Assembly: GCF_041734735.1 (NCBI RefSeq)
Contig: NC_134895.1
Location: 14,400,540-14,464,539, forward strand
From: Babylonia areolata
Taxonomy: Eukaryota > Mollusca > Gastropoda > Neogastropoda > Buccinidae
DNA length: 64,000 bases
Reading direction: 5' to 3'
Below are positions 13,301 to 21,733 of this stretch, piece after piece. The position numbers and the translations under genes are program-made. Numbering within the stretch: the stretch's first letter is position 1; every line of letters begins with the position of its first letter. Below the pieces are notes generated by a model, which was not told the origin of the DNA, ran no database searches, and worked only from the letters and a program-made list of their open reading frames with translations.

Positions 13301-15115
13301 GGACTGAGGCGATGCTGATCCCGGACACAGTAAGCAGAATTGGAAATGCCAAGCTCCTGGACAGGTGTGAAGTGGATCATGTTGTAACCCGACTCCTTGC
13401 TCACCAGCAGCCGTGACTCCCACTCGTTGAATGGCCCCAGGAGTTTGGTGATGACCGTCTGCATGCATATGCCATCCAAAGACAATGGCTGACCTCCTGC
13501 TGTTAGCACTGGGTCCACCACGAAGAAACCCTGGCCACTGGCACTGCTCAGGTTGGCACTGGGGAGGGGGGGGGGGGGGGAACATGGGTCACATTTTATA
13601 TTTATGCTGTGAGCAATATTCTGACAGGGTGGGGGTGAGATCACAATGATACACAAACACACACACACACACACACAGTGTGTGTGTGTGTGTGTGTGTC
13701 TTTCAAATACCATGCCACAGCAAAAATTACATGAAATTAGCACTCTGTATGACATTGCGCGACAGCATCACTGTATCATGGTACCAATACTTGATGCCAT
13801 TATGATATCACATCTTTATTCTATATAATGATAAAAGATACACAAACAAATAGCCACAAACTTTCACCAGTCTTTGGCAAATAAGGTAAATGCTATGTGA
13901 CTTTTCATGTGCATATGCTGGAGCAAAGTAGCCAAACATTTGCAGTTTGAACTATACTGAAATCATTGCAATGACATTTAAGGAAAGGCTGCATGCCAAA
14001 TCAAATCTATCAGAAAATGATAATTTACTGAATCTGTTTTATTTGGAACTATATCATGTGATTTGCAAAGAGAAATAAAGAAGCTTAATGCTCCCAGTTG
14101 CAAATACAAAATTTATGGATGAAAATCGTGAAAACAGAAAAGGAAATAAATCTGAAGATAATCACACTGGCGGGGTCCCATCAAATAAAAACAAGGGATC
14201 ACAAAGAAGCCATCTAGAAATAAATTTTAGCACTGCTAAACAAACTATGTTAGGGTCATTATGATTATCTTTTCTGCACACAGTACTATGGCAAGGTTAA
14301 AAAGTTATGTGCCTCCTACAAGACTGCATGCAAAAGTGACATTTCCATACAAAGCTCTTATGTGTCTGGATTCCTCACAGAAAAGTTAGAAACAAACTAT
14401 ACACTTCAGCTTTTAACCTTTATGATATAATTTCACGCAAAACCAGGTCAAGCACAGACACCTTTCATCAATGGTGAAATAGTAATTAAAGTTTCCAGCG
14501 TGCGTCACAACGACCTCCGCAAAGAAGTCTGTGAATGCCAAGCGCATCTTGCTGGAACACTGCCAGTTAAGCTCATGGTAGGCTTTGCGGAAGAAGGGCG
14601 TGGCAGAAGTCAGAGGGTGGTTGCAGAATAGCCGCACTGTGTAGTTCTGAAGGGACGAGTCCTGAAGAAAGCGCAGCACCTGGCCTGCAAGGGACACAGA
14701 CACACACACACACACACACACGCACACACACACACACACACACACGTATACACAACACACAAACTGTCAGGAGGGAGAGTGGGAAGGGGGCTACACCGAC
14801 CACTGAGAATTAATTTTTTTTTTAAGTGCAAAATTCACTGCAGTATATAACACTTACAATTAACATGTAATGGAATTTTACATTTCAATCTTAATTAAGG
14901 TAACAGAGACAATCTGACATATGGAACAAAAAGTTAAAGTAACTATACATGGAGACCGAGGGTAGAATGGAAAATGAAGCAGGTCAAGTATCATCTAGAC
15001 AATAAACAAATTCAGAACTGAAACAGAAACCAAAATGTTTCCAAATAAATTTTGGAACATTAAAAAGAATACAAAGAATTCTTGTTTGAAAGTTTAAGTT
15101 TTATGTCATATTCAT

Positions 15116-15188
<73 letters not shown>

Positions 15189-15307
15189 TAAGACATAAAT
15201 TCATGGGAATCTATATCATGTCACCAACCTTTTTGAAGGCGATGAACATCAGATTTTTTGTCATCTCCTTTCTTCAGGTGCAGAATACGTACCTGTCGAT
15301 TTTCCAT
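1494..15307 (-). CDS. AGL: Glycogen debranching enzyme, N-terminal part (7 coding exons, continues past left edge)
   Basis: This bifunctional cytosolic enzyme (4-alpha-glucanotransferase plus amylo-1,6-glucosidase) trims glycogen branch points left by phosphorylase. Seven coding exons join in consistent phases: 15307-15229, 14684-14462, 13558-13268, 10659-10377, 5471-5363, 4175-4058 and 1692-about 1494, giving about 434 residues of a protein usually near 1,500. The start codon is chosen because MENRQVRILHLKKG matches the family N-terminus (MGHSKQIRILLLNE in human). Residues about 50-130 form the hGDE N-terminal beta domain. LGPFNEWESRL and KESGYNMIHFTPVQELG are family hallmarks. VADVVLNHTA (about 223-232) is GH13 conserved region I, with Asp, Asn and His present, and IQDPQYRRR and VDMNLAA follow. 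The transferase nucleophile, acid/base and the whole glucosidase half lie outside the window. Introns are large and repeat-rich. The assignment rests on remembered family sequence but is strong because phase and order agree throughout. Confidence 0.93.
1700..3229. other. AGL intron 6 sequence, no gene recognised
   Basis: The first part is a CA-rich tract next to the exon 7 acceptor. The piece 2,225-2,290 resembles only the head of the tRNA-derived SINE family B (GGTTTGAATCCCA box B-like motif at about 2,268-2,281). I see nothing else; open frames here are chance or antisense to exon 7. Confidence 0.5.
3241..3599 (-). mobile_element. tRNA-derived SINE, family A, copy 1 (full length, with target duplication)
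   Basis: Read on the minus strand it starts AGACGGGCGCAATAGCCGAG, a serine/leucine-tRNA-like head with box A (TAGCCGAGTGG) and box B (GGTTCGAATC). A body of about 280 bp follows, then a (GAA)n tail. An 11-bp target-site duplication TATTGAAATAT flanks it at 3230-3240 and 3600-3610. It is roughly 97% identical by eye to copy 2 at 4928-5284, which suggests recent activity. Confidence 0.93.
3661..3912. repeat. Compound (GT)n/(GC)n/(CTGT)n microsatellite
   Basis: About 250 bases alternate GTGTGT with GCGCGT steps and end in (CTGT)n. Alternating purine-pyrimidine sequence of this kind can adopt Z-DNA. It is intronic in AGL. All Val/Cys/Arg-rich open frames across it are repeat translations. Confidence 0.95.
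4058..4175 (-). CDS. AGL: AGL coding exon 6, bracketed by inverted SINEs
   Basis: This 118-base exon lies between CCTCTAG| and AAAAGTGG|GTGAGT. In the frame set by exon 5 it reads ELVLIQDPQYRRRKSTVDMN, matching human LTIIQDPEYRRFGCTVDMN. Its length is not a multiple of three, so skipping it would shift the frame. A SINE in one orientation lies 0.75 kb away on one side and a near-identical one in the opposite orientation lies 0.46 kb away on the other. Confidence 0.9.
4286..4368. repeat. (GA)n tract with degenerate flank
   Basis: A run of about 25 GA units is followed by a degenerate GACAGA stretch, in AGL intron 5 near the exon 6 acceptor side. Low-complexity reading frames (Glu-Arg repeats) across it are not genes. 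Confidence 0.95.
4928..5284 (+). mobile_element. tRNA-derived SINE, family A, copy 2
   Basis: The element begins GGGCGCAATAGCCGAGTGG with the same tRNA-like boxes as copy 1 and ends in a (GAA)n tail. It is flanked by an A-rich duplication ending in AAAAAAGACA. It lies in AGL intron 5 in the orientation opposite to copy 1, so the two can pair over about 350 bp across exon 6. Confidence 0.93.
5363..5471 (-). CDS. AGL: AGL coding exon 5
   Basis: This 109-base exon lies between TTTTTTCCAG| and ATCGTGG|GTGAGA. It encodes NMRRILHCEVFPKYRIPEFY and then QCDVEEIVKQ, collinear with the human segment around [21 protein letters not shown]. The intron before it (5,472-10,376) holds the Ty3/Gypsy fossil and the Tx1/L1-like LINE. 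Confidence 0.9.
5950..7640 (+). mobile_element. Ty3/Gypsy LTR-retrotransposon fossil (pol region)
   Basis: Translated pieces recall Ty3/Gypsy reverse transcriptase (for example IYFLGHLMTSEGLKINPE) followed by an RNase H-like segment, in plus orientation. No LTRs were recognised. The copy is incomplete, clearly broken in several places and looks old. It lies in AGL intron 4, antisense to the gene, and abuts a LINE on its right side. Confidence 0.8.
7645..10005 (+). mobile_element. Tx1/L1-like LINE, 5'-truncated
   Basis: Translation gives reverse-transcriptase blocks in order: GRNIATIIRCIDDVLNYL, LLALDYTKAFDSIS, GGWLSEPFDVNSGIRLGCQF, an LADD active-site block (7,782-8,144), then FSGLKLNSHKTKAMKMG and ILGISFQ. 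The C-terminal region at 8,472-9,188 and a zinc-finger-like CDYCPGKIDFIEHFFYEC at about 9,395-9,450 follow. The endonuclease and 5' part are missing. The frame is interrupted by a stop after the LADD block and by later frame changes, so it is a dead copy. It lies antisense in AGL intron 4 next to the Gypsy fossil. Confidence 0.88.
10141..10222 (-). mobile_element. SINE family A, 3' fragment
   Basis: On the minus strand this matches the last 80 bases of SINE family A (ACGGAGTATG...GTAAAAGCCCAC region), more diverged than the two full copies. It lacks the tRNA-like head. A G-rich stretch follows at 10,223-10,285. Confidence 0.75.
10377..10659 (-). CDS. AGL: AGL coding exon 4 (GH13 conserved region I)
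   Basis: This 283-base exon lies between GATGTGCAG| and CATGGAT|GTGAGT and ends in phase 0. It encodes VADVVLNHTA followed by [22 protein letters not shown], which parallels human TDVVYNHTA and [22 protein letters not shown]. It therefore contains the substrate-binding Asp and His of the glucanotransferase barrel. Confidence 0.94.
10690..13240. other. AGL intron 3, no gene recognised
   Basis: The sequence is AT-rich with a degenerate CAAT-type tandem repeat at about 12,895-12,965. I see no coding homology, structured RNA or recognisable transposon in the rest. Confidence 0.5.
13268..13558 (-). CDS. AGL: AGL coding exon 3
   Basis: This 291-base exon runs from a C-rich acceptor (CCCTCCCCAG|) to AACGG|GTAAAC. 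It carries GFFVVDPVL, LGPFNEWESRL, KESGYNMIHFTP and LGISNSAY, the most conserved N-terminal blocks of eukaryotic debranching enzymes. The acceptor's pyrimidine tract is an almost pure C run. An inverted CA/TG hairpin sits about 100 bases upstream in the intron. Confidence 0.92.
13651..13700. repeat. Perfect (CA)n-(TG)n inverted repeat
   Basis: A (CA)n run of about 12 units is followed immediately by GTG and a (TG)n run of equal length, so the strand can fold into a nearly loopless hairpin. It lies in AGL intron 2 about 100 bases upstream of the exon 3 acceptor. Confidence 0.9.
14462..14684 (-). CDS. AGL: AGL coding exon 2
   Basis: The exon is bounded by CCCTTGCAG| and GAAAG|GTGTCT and is 223 bases long. 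It encodes the start of the N-terminal beta domain, ending in the segment GNFNYYFTIDE, which corresponds to the family's GSFQYYF motif. A (TG)n tract lies just upstream of its acceptor on the transcribed strand. Confidence 0.88.
14697..14752. repeat. (CA)n microsatellite beside AGL exon 2 acceptor
   Basis: On the transcribed strand this is a (TG)n tract ending about 12 bases before the acceptor CCCTTGCAG|. It takes the position of the branch-point and pyrimidine region. Confidence 0.9.
15121..15186. repeat. (TG)n microsatellite
   Basis: About 32 uninterrupted TG units lie in AGL intron 1, about 40 bases beyond the exon 1 donor. Confidence 0.97.
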
Positions 15308-15316
15308 GATCCACAC
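15229..15316 (-). CDS. AGL: AGL coding exon 1 (start codon at 15307-15305)
   Basis: The acceptor AG is at 15318-15317 and nine untranslated bases precede ATG. The donor AAAAG|GTTGGT ends the exon at 15229. It encodes 26 residues plus one base. The following exon supplies the other two bases of a glycine codon, so the reading frame is preserved. Confidence 0.85.
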
Positions 15317-15608
15317 CTGCAACTGACTAAAAGCAAGCAATATCAACAACAATCATCAATATGAATTATTGTGTATTCTCAATAGTTTAACATGTTGTTG
15401 TTCCCAAATCCCATATCATATCTGACTTATATCAGTCACATCTGGTGCTCCATCCAAATGCTAGTGCAGTAGGGTTGTGTGATTTGTTTACTTGTTGTTT
15501 TTTTTTATGTGGCATCTCTTGCCATTGATTTATCAATATCAATTTTTTTCCTGTCTTTCAATTTATCCAAGCATTCATACTCCTTGACCAAGTTTTATGT
15601 AAAATTCA

Positions 15609-15652
15609 CACACACACACACACACACACATCTACATCTAGGTCTATATATC

Positions 15653-15744
<92 letters not shown>
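15609..15744. repeat. (CA)n ... (TG)n microsatellites in inverted arrangement
   Basis: A (CA)11 run at 15,609-15,630 is separated by a short TATATA-rich spacer from a (TG)42 run ending at 15,744. The two can base-pair. The long clean TG run implies high length polymorphism. Confidence 0.95.
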
Positions 15745-15745
<1 letters not shown>

Positions 15746-15774
15746 ATCCCTTCATCAAGTGGGTCCGTGGGACG

Positions 15775-16535
15775 TTCTAAAAATTTCTGGAATGAACACA
15801 TGAAAATAGAGAAAATCATGTGTTGAAGAAGTTTCGGTTTCTCAAGGTGGTGTTACTGCGTTTGAACAAACCTATACACCACATCTGTGAGCCGATGTCT
15901 GACCAGCAGCATAACCAAACACACTTAGTCAGGCCTTGGGTGCATGCTTATAGATATATATATGTGCGTGGATTTCTTTTACATAATTTTGCCAGAGGGC
16001 ACACTCACGTTGCCATGGGTTCTTTTTCACTGCGTCAAGTGTTTGCTGCACTCGGGACCTAGGATAACCGTCTCCTCTGAATGACCAGACGCTCAGTTTG
16101 ATTTCCCTGTCAAACTTGGGAGAAAGGGCGAGTGTGGGATTCGAACCCATACTACCACGGACTCTCTGATGAGTGTCTTAACCATTCTGCCACCTTCCTC
16201 CTGTGCAGAAGCAACTTCAGCAGTCTCACGCTGGGATCGTCTGCCACGAAGAAGAGTTCTTTCCCATTACCACTTCTTGGCCCAAGAATACAACTTGAAG
16301 ATCAATCTATATGCCTGCTTTTTCTATAAATGTAGCAATGCAGGTTTGTTCTAAAATTTTCTGGGCTAACACATAAGAGAAAATCCTGTGCAGATGCAAC
16401 TACAGCAGTCTAATCATGGGATCGTCTGTCACGAAGAAGAGATCTTTCCCATTACCATTCCTTCGCCCATGACTGCTACTGGAAGATCAATCTAGATGCC
16501 TGCTTTTTCTATGTATGTAGCAATGCAGATTTGAT
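15775..16535. repeat. Tandem duplication (about 185 bp), first copy split by a SINE
   Basis: The block 16,202-16,345 (TGTGCAGAAGCAAC onward) recurs at 16,387-16,535, offset 185. The sequence before the second copy (TTCTAAAATTTTCTGG..AACACATAAGAGAAAATCC) recurs at 15,776-15,826. SINE family B copy 1 now separates that part from the rest, so the SINE inserted into the first copy. Confidence 0.75.
15885..16197 (-). mobile_element. tRNA-derived SINE, family B, copy 1
   Basis: On the minus strand the head has a box B-like GGGATTCGAACCC mirror and the family core CCATGGCAACGTGAGTG-like segment (on the plus strand GTTGCCATGGGTTCTTTTTC). A tail region ends near 15,885. It sits in AGL intron 1 (5' UTR intron). 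Confidence 0.8.
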
Positions 16536-16902
16536 TGGAATAAACGTTCTTTCTGTTGGAATAGATAGGGTTTATAAATTCAGCGCAGATCGATACCAAA
16601 GCGAAAAACGCAGCAGTTCTGCATATTTGCCGCACAGTCGCAAGCTCTGTTATGTTCTTGATGACAACACATGTTTAAGCAACGCACAAGTGTCAAATAT
16701 TCAAACAGGTTGTGGGATGACATTCGTCTCTGCTTCCCCTTCGTGTGGCAAAACAACGAAGCCTTCGAGTCAGAAGGAGAAGGCATGTATTTAACAAGTC
16801 ACATGGGGTATCCTGTGACTGAGTTAATCATGATTGAATGAGTGAAAACGTAGAACCGTTAATAGTAAAAACAAATTAATTGACAAAAATGTCATTTCTT
16901 AC

Positions 16903-17060
16903 CTGTTCTACGTTCTTTCAAACGTATACAAACGAAGATAAGACAGCGCAAGGCGGATATCGATCTTTCATGACAATGAAATAATCCCAAACACGACTCC
17001 TTGCCAACACTGGACCTGACCCAGATCGCTGTGACGCATCAGCTGATCGGTGTTTTGCAC
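16903..17060 (-). other. AGL: Probable non-coding first exon and promoter area of AGL
   Basis: On the minus strand the sequence AGAACAG|GTAAGAAAT gives a near-perfect splice donor with the last exonic base at 16903. A matching acceptor (TCAGTTGCAG|GTGTGG) lies at 15318-15317, nine bases ahead of the AGL start codon, so the first intron would be about 1.6 kb and the 5' UTR split. The stretch 16,920-17,060 is richer in CpG than its surroundings, which fits a promoter. No TATA box is obvious and the transcription start is not fixed by the sequence; the upstream limit given here is a guess. Confidence 0.5.
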
Positions 17061-17069
17061 TCGTTCGTA

Positions 17070-17590
17070 TTTCCCACAAACCTCGTTTGGAAAAAGAAAA
17101 AAAAATAAAGTTCCGTTATCATTCCGTGGCGAAGTATCTTTATTGTTCTTATTTTTCTGTTTTCATTGCTTTTTATTGTATACGAAACAGTAGTTTTCTG
17201 ATGCATAACATTAAATCAAAATCAATCCTAATGATACACCACTGCAAAACTGGAGGAATATATCGGATGGATATTTTCAAGTGCCAAATTGCCCAACAAC
17301 GGGAGATAACTTCCTAGACACGTAAATTTGATGACAGTGGAAGTGATCGGGACTAACACTGGACTTCGCGGTCCTTCCACGGACGTACATAGAGGGTCCT
17401 TCCCACGTCCGTGGGTCCTTCTGCGCCCCTTCTTGTTAACATTTCTTTGCAAACCTACTCATCGAACACAATGTTTCATTTTAGGGTCACTATTGCGCAG
17501 ATTTTGTAAACTTGTTAAGATTTTGTGCAATTTTTATGTTAGTATTCAGACAGTTCCAGTACCCCTAAAAATATATACTGTGGTTCGTTC
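17070..17590. other. Intergenic sequence upstream of AGL
   Basis: I see no gene here. The segment leads from the AGL promoter area to the 3' end of the first LINE. Confidence 0.4.
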
Positions 17591-19295
17591 GTCGGGATCG
17601 ACGAGGACCATCTAGTCATCCTGGGGGTGGGTGGGTTGGGCTCTGTGGGTGCGCAGATGACTGGTCAGGCCAATGTGCGCCCGGAAGGTTCTGACGTAGT
17701 GTGGACAGGGGATGGTGGCGGCTGTCGGGGACTTGCTGGCACTGCTTTTCCTGGCCTGTCTGCGTTGCTCTGCTGCACCAATTCTGTTGGCCTCACAGAA
17801 TTTGGCGCCTTTGTGGACAGCTGAACGCCACTTTGGTCTGTCCATTGCATTCAGCTCCCATGTGTCATGGCTGATGTTGAAGGCCTTCAGAGAAGCTTTC
17901 AGAGTGTCTTTGAAGCGCTTCTTTTGGCCTCCATGGGAGCGCTTGCCATGTTGGAGTTCGCCGTACAGCAGTTTCTTGGGGACCCGGTGGTCTGGCATGC
18001 GAACTACATGGCCTGCCCAGCGCAGCTGGGCCTGCATCAAGATGCTGTAGATGCTGGGCAAGTTTGCACGAGTGAGCACCTCTGTGTCAGGGATCTTCTC
18101 TTAGTGCCACTTTATGCCGAGAAGTTTTCTGAGGCTGGTGGTGTGGAAGTGGTTCAGCTTTTTGACGCCGCGTTTGTAGACCGTCCATGATTCACATCCA
18201 TAGAGCAGTGTGGTGAGAACTATGGCCTTGTATACTTTGAGCTTCGTCTCCAGGGTGATACCTCTCCTGTTCCAAACGTTCATATGGAGTCTGCCGAACG
18301 GGCAACGCTGGCTTTGGCGAGTCTGGCATTCACCTCGTCGTCGATGACAACTGTGCGAGAGAGTGTACTGCCCAAGTATGTGAACTTGTCCACTGCGTTC
18401 AGTCGTTGCCCGTTGATGAAGATGTTTGGTTCAAAGTAAGGCTTTCCTGGGGCTGGCTGGTGCATCACCTCACGGTCTTCTTAGTGCTGATTGTGAGGCC
18501 AAAGTTGTCACAGGCAGCAGAGAACTTGTCGATGCTGTGTTGCATGTCAGCTTCGGAGGCAGCGTTGAGAGCACAGTCATCAGCAAACAGGAAGTCGTTG
18601 ACGGTGTCTGTTCTCACCTTGGTTTTTGCTTGAAGCCTCCTGAGGTTGAAGAGTGAGCCATCTGTGCAGTACCTGATGCCAATGCCTACGTCAGCGTCTC
18701 TGAAGGCATCTGTCAGCATGGCTGAAAACATGAGACTGAACAGGGTGGGGGCAAGAACACACCCTTGCTTGACTCCGTTGGAGACAGGGAATGGTTCTGA
18801 AGTCTCTCCGTTGTCTTGGACTCGGGCCAGCATCCTATCGTGTAGTTGCCGTATGCCTGGTGATGAACTTTCTGGGACATCCGTACTTCGCCATGATTCT
18901 CCAAAGGCCATCTCTGCTAACAGTATCGAAGGCCTTGGTCAGATCGACATAGGTGGAGTAAAGGTCGGCGTTCTGTTCCTGACACTTCTCCTGGAGCTGC
19001 CTGGCAGCAAACACCATGTCGATAGTCCCGCGTTCTTTCCGGAAGCCACACTGGCTCTCTGGTAGGAGACCTTGCTCAAGGTGCGCTATGAGACGGTTGA
19101 GTAGCACTCTGGCCAGACTGTCTTGCCTGCGACATACAGCAGGGATATTCCACGATGGTTGTCACAGGCCTGACGATTTCCTTTGCGCTTGTACAGGTGT
19201 ATGATGGAAGCGTCTTTGAAGTCCTGTGGAACTGCCTCATATTGCCAGATGAGCTGGAACAGCTGATGAAGCTTCTCAGTCAGCGCCATACCATA
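17590..19295 (-). mobile_element. Non-LTR retrotransposon (LINE), 5'-truncated, C-terminal zinc finger
   Basis: On the minus strand the pieces are collinear: FKDASIIHLYKRKGNRQACD, LPESQCGFRKERGTIDMVFA, YVDLTKAFDTVSRDGLW, NGVKQGCVLAPTLFSLMFSA, VNDFLFADDCALNA (active site FADD), NKFTYLGSTL-like block, LLYGCESWTVY, LRWAGHVVRMPDHRVPKKLL and a terminal zinc-finger-like CPHYVRTFRAHIGLTSHLRTH whose second cysteine is replaced by tyrosine. It ends with a GGTCCTCGTCGATCC-type 3' terminus. Several frame changes show a dead copy. The endonuclease is absent. I do not assign the clade. Confidence 0.9.
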
Positions 19296-19639
19296 TACTA
19301 TATACTATACACAGCATGTAACTCAGTAAAACTGGACTTGCGGATGTTAGTGTTACAATGTCTGAAATAGTCTTGCTTCACGATTTCTTGTTTTATATGA
19401 GGAACAATTATCAGTTTTGTCTGCATTGATATTATCCACGTTGTTCAATTTTGTTTGTTTGTTTGTTTTAATGTTACGATTGGGTTAAATAGTTTTTTTT
19501 TTCAAAGACGGCAGTTGCAATATACGTTTACCGCCAATTTGCATTAGTCATCATGATATCGATCTCTACATTCTATTTAGGTGGCTCTTCTTTGAATTGT
19601 TTGACGACGAGATACGTTCAGTTGTCCGAGCCTGGTCCG

Positions 19640-19642
<3 letters not shown>

Positions 19643-19675
<33 letters not shown>
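19643..19675. repeat. Poly(G) tract
   Basis: An uninterrupted run of about 33 G could form G-quadruplex and is a likely sequencing or assembly weak point. It abuts a LINE 3' relic. Confidence 0.97.
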
Positions 19676-19676
<1 letters not shown>

Positions 19677-19689
19677 TGGGAACCACAGT

Positions 19690-19985
19690 AGCTGAGTTAG
19701 TTAGAACTGCACAGCGGGCATGCCGATGCTGTCACTGTGATGGTTGTCCTGTATCCACCCTCGCCATCAGCTGGTCGTCACTCAAGTTGTTCCAGTCTAC
19801 CGCAGTTCTTATAAGGAATGAGTTTCTGTATTGTTCTGTTCCGTCTTGTTTCATGAACTGAACCTTCTCATGTTCTCTCTCTTTTTTTCTCTTCTTTTTT
19901 TCTTCTTCTTTTTTCCTTTTCTTTTTTTTTTCTGGCTGACCTCTCCATGGTATTCCTTGGGGCAAATTCAGCAAAACTCATAGGT
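19690..19985 (-). mobile_element. LINE C-terminal relic
   Basis: On the minus strand the reading QYRNSFLIRTAVDWNNLSDD resembles the conserved C-terminal ..RTIxDWNxLP.. block of CR1/Jockey-type reverse transcriptases. A poly-purine tract follows in the same orientation. Only the tail end of an element remains. Confidence 0.55.
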
Positions 19986-21086
19986 TGGATGCGGCGTCTG
20001 TTCATGTTCAGGTTCTGGTTAGGCTGGGGCGATGCCAAGCATCGTCAGTAGCCTTGCGGCTTTATTGTTGACTTTGTTGTTGGTCAGTTGTTTCAGTTAT
20101 CACCGTGAACTGGTCTGGTCACGTATGGCCGGCACTGACCCCTCAACCACCCTTTTAAAACTTGAACTTGTGGTGCTTGAGGCCTCGTTCAACTTGAGGC
20201 CTGTTCACGTCAGGCTTTGAATACTTCCTGTATGCGTGGCGGTTCAGGTTGCACTGACTATCATACCTATTCAAGGCAAGCAGGATTAAATTGGTGACTT
20301 ATGTCGGTAAGTTTGCCCAGTGGGCATCGGACTCAAAGCTGTTGACTGTTGGTGCTGTAACTACATGTTCTGGAAGGTTATTCCAGGTGTTGATGACACG
20401 TTCTGGAAAGTAATTACTTCTGATGTACAATCGGCTCAGTGTTCCTCATACACTTTTAAGCAGTTGCCCCTTCAGTTGTCTCCCTATACCTTCCAGTGGA
20501 TGATATCTAGACGTTCCGGGTATGCCGGGTCAAGTTTCTCTTTGAGACAGGACACTGAGGAGTTTTGTTGCTCTGCGTTGGACATCCGACTTCAGCACAC
20601 ACAGTTTTATGGTGAGGCTGCCAGACTGAGTGTCTGTATTCCAGCACAGGTCTGACGAGAGACTTGTGCAGCTGGACGAATGTCTCTTTTGACAGGTGGT
20701 TGAAAGTTTGTCTTATTACCTTGACTCCCAACGTTATATTGGCTTTTGACGTTGCTTGGGCCACATGGTCTTTGAAGGAGAGTTTGTTGTCTACTGTGGA
20801 CAAAAAGGTCTTTTCCCACTTCACTCTCAGTTAGGTTAACAGAGCAAGCTTCAATTCGCCATCAGTGTTTTTCCCTCTCACCTGGTACACTGCCCCTGAC
20901 TTTTTTCTCCCCAGTTTCAGAACATGACATTTCTTTGGGTGAAAGCGGAGGAGCCACTGCTCCGTCTGACCAGTCCTGTAATCTATTCACATCTCCCTGT
21001 GGAATATGTGTGGCCTCGTCATAGTCGCTCCTGGAGAACGATTTAGTGTCGTCTGCAAAAAAGGCGAACATTGCTGTATACACGAA

Positions 21087-21385
21087 AGTGTGTCTTCACA
21101 AGTGAATGAGAACGTTGATGTCAGTTTTGACTTTTTGCATACATTATCAGTTGTTTCGCTTGTCAGTTTAACGAAGTCCTTTAAGTAGTTTCCTGTAATT
21201 GTATTTATATTTTCTTTTTCAAATTTCACCCTCATTTGCCCAGTTCCCCCAACCCTACATTCATTCACATCTCCCACCCCTTCTAACCGTTAATACTCAA
21301 ATGTATTCATAAATACTTTTAACAAAATGTCTTCAATCACCGATATGTGTGACGGGACATTAAACAAAATTCCTCCTCCTCCCAC
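21087..21385 (+). mobile_element. Unclassified dispersed repeat X, copy 1, inserted in a LINE
   Basis: The stretch lies exactly between the LINE's YINDLP and FADDTK coding blocks, which should be close together. It ends in a (TCC)n-type tail after GTGTGACGGGACATTAAAC. It aligns by eye with 56,256-56,570 (shared GACTTTTTGCAT..TATCAGT and AAATGTCTTCA..CCGATATGT). The tail and insertion site suggest a retroposed short element. No box A or B was seen. Confidence 0.65.
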
Positions 21386-21509
21386 AACTGGGCAGATCGT
21401 TGATGATGTACATCACAGTGACAAACAGAACTGGGCCCTTCACATGACACTCCTGTGAGGGATCCCACTAGTCATGCTAGCTGATCTTGACTGAGCATCG
21501 CCAATTACC

Positions 21510-21733
21510 ACCTTCTGTTGCCTGTCTCTCCGAGTCAGGGAATCTTCAATCCATTGGAGGAGAAGGAGAGTCAGTTGGATGTCTTATCGATTTTAGCAGG
21601 CTTGGGAGCCCAATTACCACTTTCCGAGTCTGTTGCCTGTCTCTCCGAGTCAGGGAATGATCTTCAACCGATCCATTGGAGGAGAAAGAGAGTCAGTTTG
21701 AGGTCTTATCGACTTAGGCAGGCTTGGGAGCTG
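21510..21733. repeat. Tandem duplication, about 125 bp, two copies
   Basis: The segment beginning TGCCTGTCTCTCCGAGTCAG and ending GGCTTGGGAGC occurs twice in succession inside the LINE, with minor differences. Confidence 0.85.

Noticed and set aside
17590-19295. A host gene with a C-terminal zinc finger
   Set aside because: The zinc-finger-like end belongs to a LINE reverse transcriptase lineage; upstream blocks are RT motifs with frame breaks.
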